Assembly (NCBI RefSeq): GCF_003044565.1
Contig: NZ_POXG01000009.1
Coordinates: 48,864 to 112,863, forward strand
Direction of reading: 5' to 3'
Length of the DNA: 64,000 bases
DNA from: Neisseria sicca
Lineage (GTDB): Bacteria > Pseudomonadota > Gammaproteobacteria > Burkholderiales > Neisseriaceae
How positions within the stretch are numbered: the stretch's first letter is position 1; every line of letters begins with the position of its first letter. Under the pieces are notes generated by a model. That model did no database searches and had not been told where the DNA came from. It saw only the letters and a program-made list of their open reading frames with translations. Positions 61,267-64,000 of the stretch are shown in pieces. The position numbers and the translations under genes were made by a program.

Positions 61267-62472
61267 GAGACCTTTGCAAAATCCCCTAAATTCCCACCAA
61301 GACATTTAGGGGATTTCTCATGAGCACCTTCTTCCGGCAAACCGCACAAGCCATGATTGCCAAACACATCGACCGCTTCCCACTATTGAAGTTGGATCAA
61401 GTGATTGATTGGCAACCGATCGAACAATACCTGAATCGTCAAAGAACCCGTTACCTCCGAGACCATCGCGGTCGTCCCACCTATCCCCTGTTGTCCATGT
61501 TCAAAGCCGTCCTGCTCGGACAATGGCACAGCCTCTCCGATCCCGAACTTGAACACAGCCTCATCACCCGCATCGATTTCAACCTGTTTTGCCGTTTTGA
61601 CGAACTGAGCATCCCCGATTACAGCACCTTATGCCGCTACCGCAACTGGCTGGCGCAAGACAACACCCTGTCCGAATTACTGGAACTGATTAACTGCCAA
61701 CTGACCGAAAAAAACCTAAAAGTAGAGAAAGCATCCGCCGCCGTCATTGATGCCACCATTATTCAGACCGCCGGCAGCAAACAGCGTCAGGCCATAGAAG
61801 TCGATGAAGAAGGACAAGTCAGCGGACAAACCACACCGAGCAAAGACAAAGATGCCCGTTGGACAAAGAAAAACGGTTTATACAAACTCGGTTACAAACA
61901 ACATACCCGCACCGATGAGGAAGGCTATATCGAGAAACTGCACATCACCCCCGCCAATACCCATGAGTGCAACCACCTGTTGCCTTTGCTGGAAGGCATT
62001 GCCGAAGACACAACCGTCTATGCAGATAAGGGCTACGACAGTGCGGAAAACCGGCAACATCTGAAAGAACATCAGTTACTGGACGGTATTATGCGCAAAG
62101 CCCACCGCAACCGTCCGCTGACGGAAGTGCAAACCAAACGCAACCGATATTTGTCGAAGACCCGTTATGTGGTCGAACAGAGCTTTGGTACGCTGCACCG
62201 TAAATTCCGCTATGCCCGGGCAGCCTATTTCGGGCTGATTAAAGTGAGTGCGCAAAGCCATCTGAAGGCGATGTGTTTAAACCTGTTGAAAGCGGCTAAC
62301 AGGCTAAGTGTGCCTGTTGCCGCCTAAAAGGCGGCCCGGATGCCTGATTATGGGGCGTCCGGGGAGGATTAAGGGGTATTTGGGTAAAATCAGGAGTGAT
62401 TGGGGCGGAAATAGACGAAAACCTGTGTTTGGGTTCCGGTTGTCGGGGGAAGGGCTTTTTTGCAAAGGTCTC
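61267..62472 (+). mobile_element. IS5-family insertion sequence (IS1106-like)
   Basis: Ends are GAGACCTTTGCAAAA at 61267 and the inverted TTTTTTGCAAAGGTCTC ending at 62472, with one transposase gene between them. Total 1206 bases. AGGTC stands directly before the left end and directly after the right end, consistent with a 5-base target duplication taken from an uptake sequence. The name IS1106-like is from memory of the meningococcal relative. Confidence 0.85.
61320..62327 (+). CDS. IS5-family transposase
   Basis: A 335-residue DDE transposase. The N-terminal DUF772-type domain has RYLRDHRGRPTYPLLSMFKA and DLFCRFDEL-like sequence; catalytic residues lie in AAVIDATIIQTAG (first Asp), TVYADKGYDSAENRQHL (second Asp) and RYVVEQSFGTLHRKFRYARA (Glu). 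The frame is complete, so the element may be active. It starts 50 bases inside the left end without a strong ribosome-binding site. Confidence 0.93.
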   Translation: MSTFFRQTAQAMIAKHIDRFPLLKLDQVIDWQPIEQYLNRQRTRYLRDHRGRPTYPLLSMFKAVLLGQWHSLSDPELEHSLITRIDFNLFCRFDELSIPDYSTLCRYRNWLAQDNTLSELLELINCQLTEKNLKVEKASAAVIDATIIQTAGSKQRQAIEVDEEGQVSGQTTPSKDKDARWTKKNGLYKLGYKQHTRTDEEGYIEKLHITPANTHECNHLLPLLEGIAEDTTVYADKGYDSAENRQHLKEHQLLDGIMRKAHRNRPLTEVQTKRNRYLSKTRYVVEQSFGTLHRKFRYARAAYFGLIKVSAQSHLKAMCLNLLKAANRLSVPVAA

Positions 62473-62502
62473 AGGTCGTCTGAAAATTTTCAGACGACCT
62501 TT
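62473..62502. terminator. Uptake-sequence hairpin displaced from farB-like gene by the insertion
   Basis: AGGTCGTCTGAAAA and TTTTCAGACGACCT form a perfect stem; before the insertion it would have ended the efflux operon at about 61262. It now lies between the IS and the end of coaBC. Confidence 0.75.
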
Positions 62503-62538
62503 GCCGTTGTAGAAAATATTTCAGGTTAACCTGATTAC

Positions 62539-63732
62539 TTACAGGTCTGGTTTGTCCAGATGGCGAGCAAGAGATTGAACAATTTCTTCTGCTACCTGTA
62601 ATTTCTCTTTCTCAGGGAAAGATAGTTCCTCGTCATCCGTAATAATAGTAATCTGATTGGTGGATTTTCCCATTGCTTGAGAAACATCATTGGCAATCAG
62701 CATCGGAATGCCTTTGCGTAAACGTTTTGCTCGAGCATATTCCAAAACTTTTTCACTTTCTGCGGCAAATCCAATGCAAAAAGGCGATTTGGGTAGGGTG
62801 GCTACAGATGCCAAAATATCAGGATTGGCTTCCAATTCAAGGGTCGGGGTATCTTTTGAATTTTCTTTTTTCAATTTGTGCGGGCTGCTGTTTTTTACCT
62901 TATAGTCAGCCACAGCGGCTACGGAAATAAAAACATTCTGATCTTCAATATATTTATGAACAGCATCGTACATTTCTTGGGCGCTAATAGCCTGTTCTAC
63001 ATGATAGAGACCGGTTGGCAGGGGAGTTTGTAACTGTCCATAAATTAACGTAACTTGTGCGCCGGCCATTCTGCATGCACGGGCTAGGGCAATGCCCATT
63101 TGACCGCTGGAAATATTCGTAATTCCGCGTACCGGATCAATCATTTCCAAGGTCGCACCGGCAGTGATTAAGATTTTTTTGCCGACAAGTATTTTCGGCG
63201 TCCATAAATCATGAATCAAATCGGCAAGTTCAATTGCTTCAGGCATTCTCCCTATCCCGATTTCACCGCAAGCCTGTTCGCCATAGGATGGCTGGAAAAC
63301 CGTGATGTCCTCTGAAATCAGTTGTTGGATATTCCTTTGATTGGCAGGATTGTTCCACATCTCCACATTCATCGACGGAGCGACTGCCATGGGGCATTTT
63401 CGTGCTGCTGCCAAATTGGTCAGTAGATTATCAGCAATACCGTTGGCGATCTTGGCAACCGTATTGGCAGTAGCGGGAGCAATTAAAAAAACATCCGCTT
63501 CTCGGGTTAAATCAATATGACTCATTCCTCTAGTCGAGTGACCATCGTGCGTATCGACTAGAACAGGATTTCCGCTTAATGCTTGAAACGTAAGGGGGGT
63601 AACAAATTCAGTAGCTGCACGGCTCATTGCTACCGTTACAGAATGTCCTTGTTTTTTTAGTAATCTGACCAACTCACATGATTTATAAGCAGCAATACCA
63701 CCACTTATCCCTAAAAGAATGTGTTTACTCAT
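62539..63732 (-). CDS. coaBC: Bifunctional phosphopantothenoylcysteine decarboxylase / synthetase
   Basis: A 397-residue enzyme of coenzyme A synthesis. The N-terminal CoaC domain (about residues 1-185) is an FMN-dependent decarboxylase with GISGGIAAYKSCELVRLLKK, the catalytic-His region GMSHIDLTREADVFLIAPAT and the PSMNVEMWNNPA loop. The C-terminal CoaB domain has ITAGATLEMIDPVRGITNIS, SSGQMGIALARACRMAGAQV and a late region FVGFAAE-like (CIGFAAESEKVLEYAR). The start has a weak ribosome-binding site. coaE is at 14.1 kb. Confidence 0.94.
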   Translation of the reverse strand: MSKHILLGISGGIAAYKSCELVRLLKKQGHSVTVAMSRAATEFVTPLTFQALSGNPVLVDTHDGHSTRGMSHIDLTREADVFLIAPATANTVAKIANGIADNLLTNLAAARKCPMAVAPSMNVEMWNNPANQRNIQQLISEDITVFQPSYGEQACGEIGIGRMPEAIELADLIHDLWTPKILVGKKILITAGATLEMIDPVRGITNISSGQMGIALARACRMAGAQVTLIYGQLQTPLPTGLYHVEQAISAQEMYDAVHKYIEDQNVFISVAAVADYKVKNSSPHKLKKENSKDTPTLELEANPDILASVATLPKSPFCIGFAAESEKVLEYARAKRLRKGIPMLIANDVSQAMGKSTNQITIITDDEELSFPEKEKLQVAEEIVQSLARHLDKPDL

Positions 63733-63877
63733 TACAGTAACTCAATCCAATTTGAATCAAATAAGTCATAATACTAACATGGATACTGTTCAAAAAAGTA
63801 ACAGGAACTGATGGGTGGGTATCTTAAGTTGTAAATCGAAGCTTGGTATATTTGGAATTGTTTCGGATATTTATGAT

Positions 63878-63911
63878 AAAGGTCGTCTGAAAGAGATTTC
63901 AGACGACCTTT
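63878..63911. terminator. Uptake-sequence hairpin at the right edge
   Basis: AAAGGTCGTCTGAAA and TTTCAGACGACCTTT pair around GAGA. It lies upstream of coaBC and could end a gene reading in from beyond the window. No gene is seen between 63733 and the edge. Confidence 0.7.
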
Positions 63912-64000
63912 GGTGTTGGAGGGGTGGGTTGTTGAGTTTTGTTTGAGAATGGTTTTGAAAGTTTCGAAATAAAAACCGTTGAATTTCATATTGTTGGTGT

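Noticed and set aside
63774..63989. 71-codon minus-strand frame at the right edge
   Set aside because: It crosses an uptake hairpin (translated GRLKSLSDDL) and has no ribosome site.

Overview
The window is chromosomal DNA of a commensal Neisseria. The 12-mer AGGTCGTCTGAA occurs dozens of times on both strands, often as inverted pairs downstream of genes. This is the DNA uptake sequence dialect I associate with the N. mucosa / N. sicca / N. macacae group, as opposed to ATGCCGTCTGAA of N. meningitidis and N. gonorrhoeae. Correia elements (CREE), dRS3-flanked mosaics, a YadA-like adhesin, PilE-type pilins, a FarR/NadR-type regulator and UbiM fit the same genus. The species is an inference from the uptake-sequence dialect.

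Layout. 1-5.3 kb: a heme uptake locus (end of a TonB-dependent receptor, ChaN-like secreted protein, HemS, HmuT, HmuU, HmuV). 5.7-7.7 kb: gluconate permease and gluconokinase. 8-13 kb: DUF4145 protein, oligopeptidase A, a GT-A-like protein, an MscS channel. 13.3 kb: a His-rich protein with a Zur-box-like site upstream. 13.9-18.6 kb: pilF-pilG-pilD-coaE-yacG. 19.1-20.9 kb: a small trimeric autotransporter adhesin with a downstream BamE-like lipoprotein. 21.7-27.7 kb: mrp, murU, hpaC-like with nadR/farR, a thioredoxin-like membrane protein, small membrane proteins and hpf. 27.7-29.1 kb: an intact rpoN. 29.7-30.8 kb: a cytochrome c peroxidase gene broken by an in-frame TAG just after its lipobox. 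31-34 kb: gpsA, a ZapB-like gene, zapA, 6S RNA, rplM, rpsI. 34.5-39.4 kb: EamA/RarD permease, uvrD, an AT-rich orphan membrane protein. 39.6-43.2 kb: kdsD-kdsC-lptC-lptA-lptB, the Kdo and LPS-export cluster. 43.4-46.5 kb: transaldolase and two tandem type IV pilins. 47-54 kb: glnE, ubiM, rpmA-rplU, ispB, a DUF441 protein and tRNA-Arg(CCT). 54.1-55.4 kb: yhhQ and queF behind a preQ1-I riboswitch. 56-61.3 kb: a MarR-controlled tripartite efflux system (MarR, outer-membrane factor, EmrA, EmrB). 61.3-62.5 kb: an IS5-family element inserted in an uptake-sequence hairpin. 62.5-63.7 kb: coaBC.

How parts connect. The most informative link is between the full-length sigma-54 gene and the first pilin gene. 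pilE is preceded by a -24/-12 element with exact GG-N10-GC spacing. Further upstream lie three TGAC-N7-GKCW inverted repeats and a perfect IHF consensus, the layout of an enhancer-dependent promoter. In the pathogenic Neisseria rpoN is a remnant, so this points to a commensal mode of pilus control. The pilus assembly operon (pilF, pilG, pilD) is about 28 kb away on the other strand. A second candidate module is the adhesin and BamE-like lipoprotein pair, which resembles trimeric autotransporter/helper pairs of other genera.

Intergenic DNA is rich in small repeats: uptake-sequence hairpins, at least five Correia elements in three length classes, two dRS3 mosaics, and short GTAG-headed palindromes in three subfamilies that tend to sit between inverted uptake sequences.
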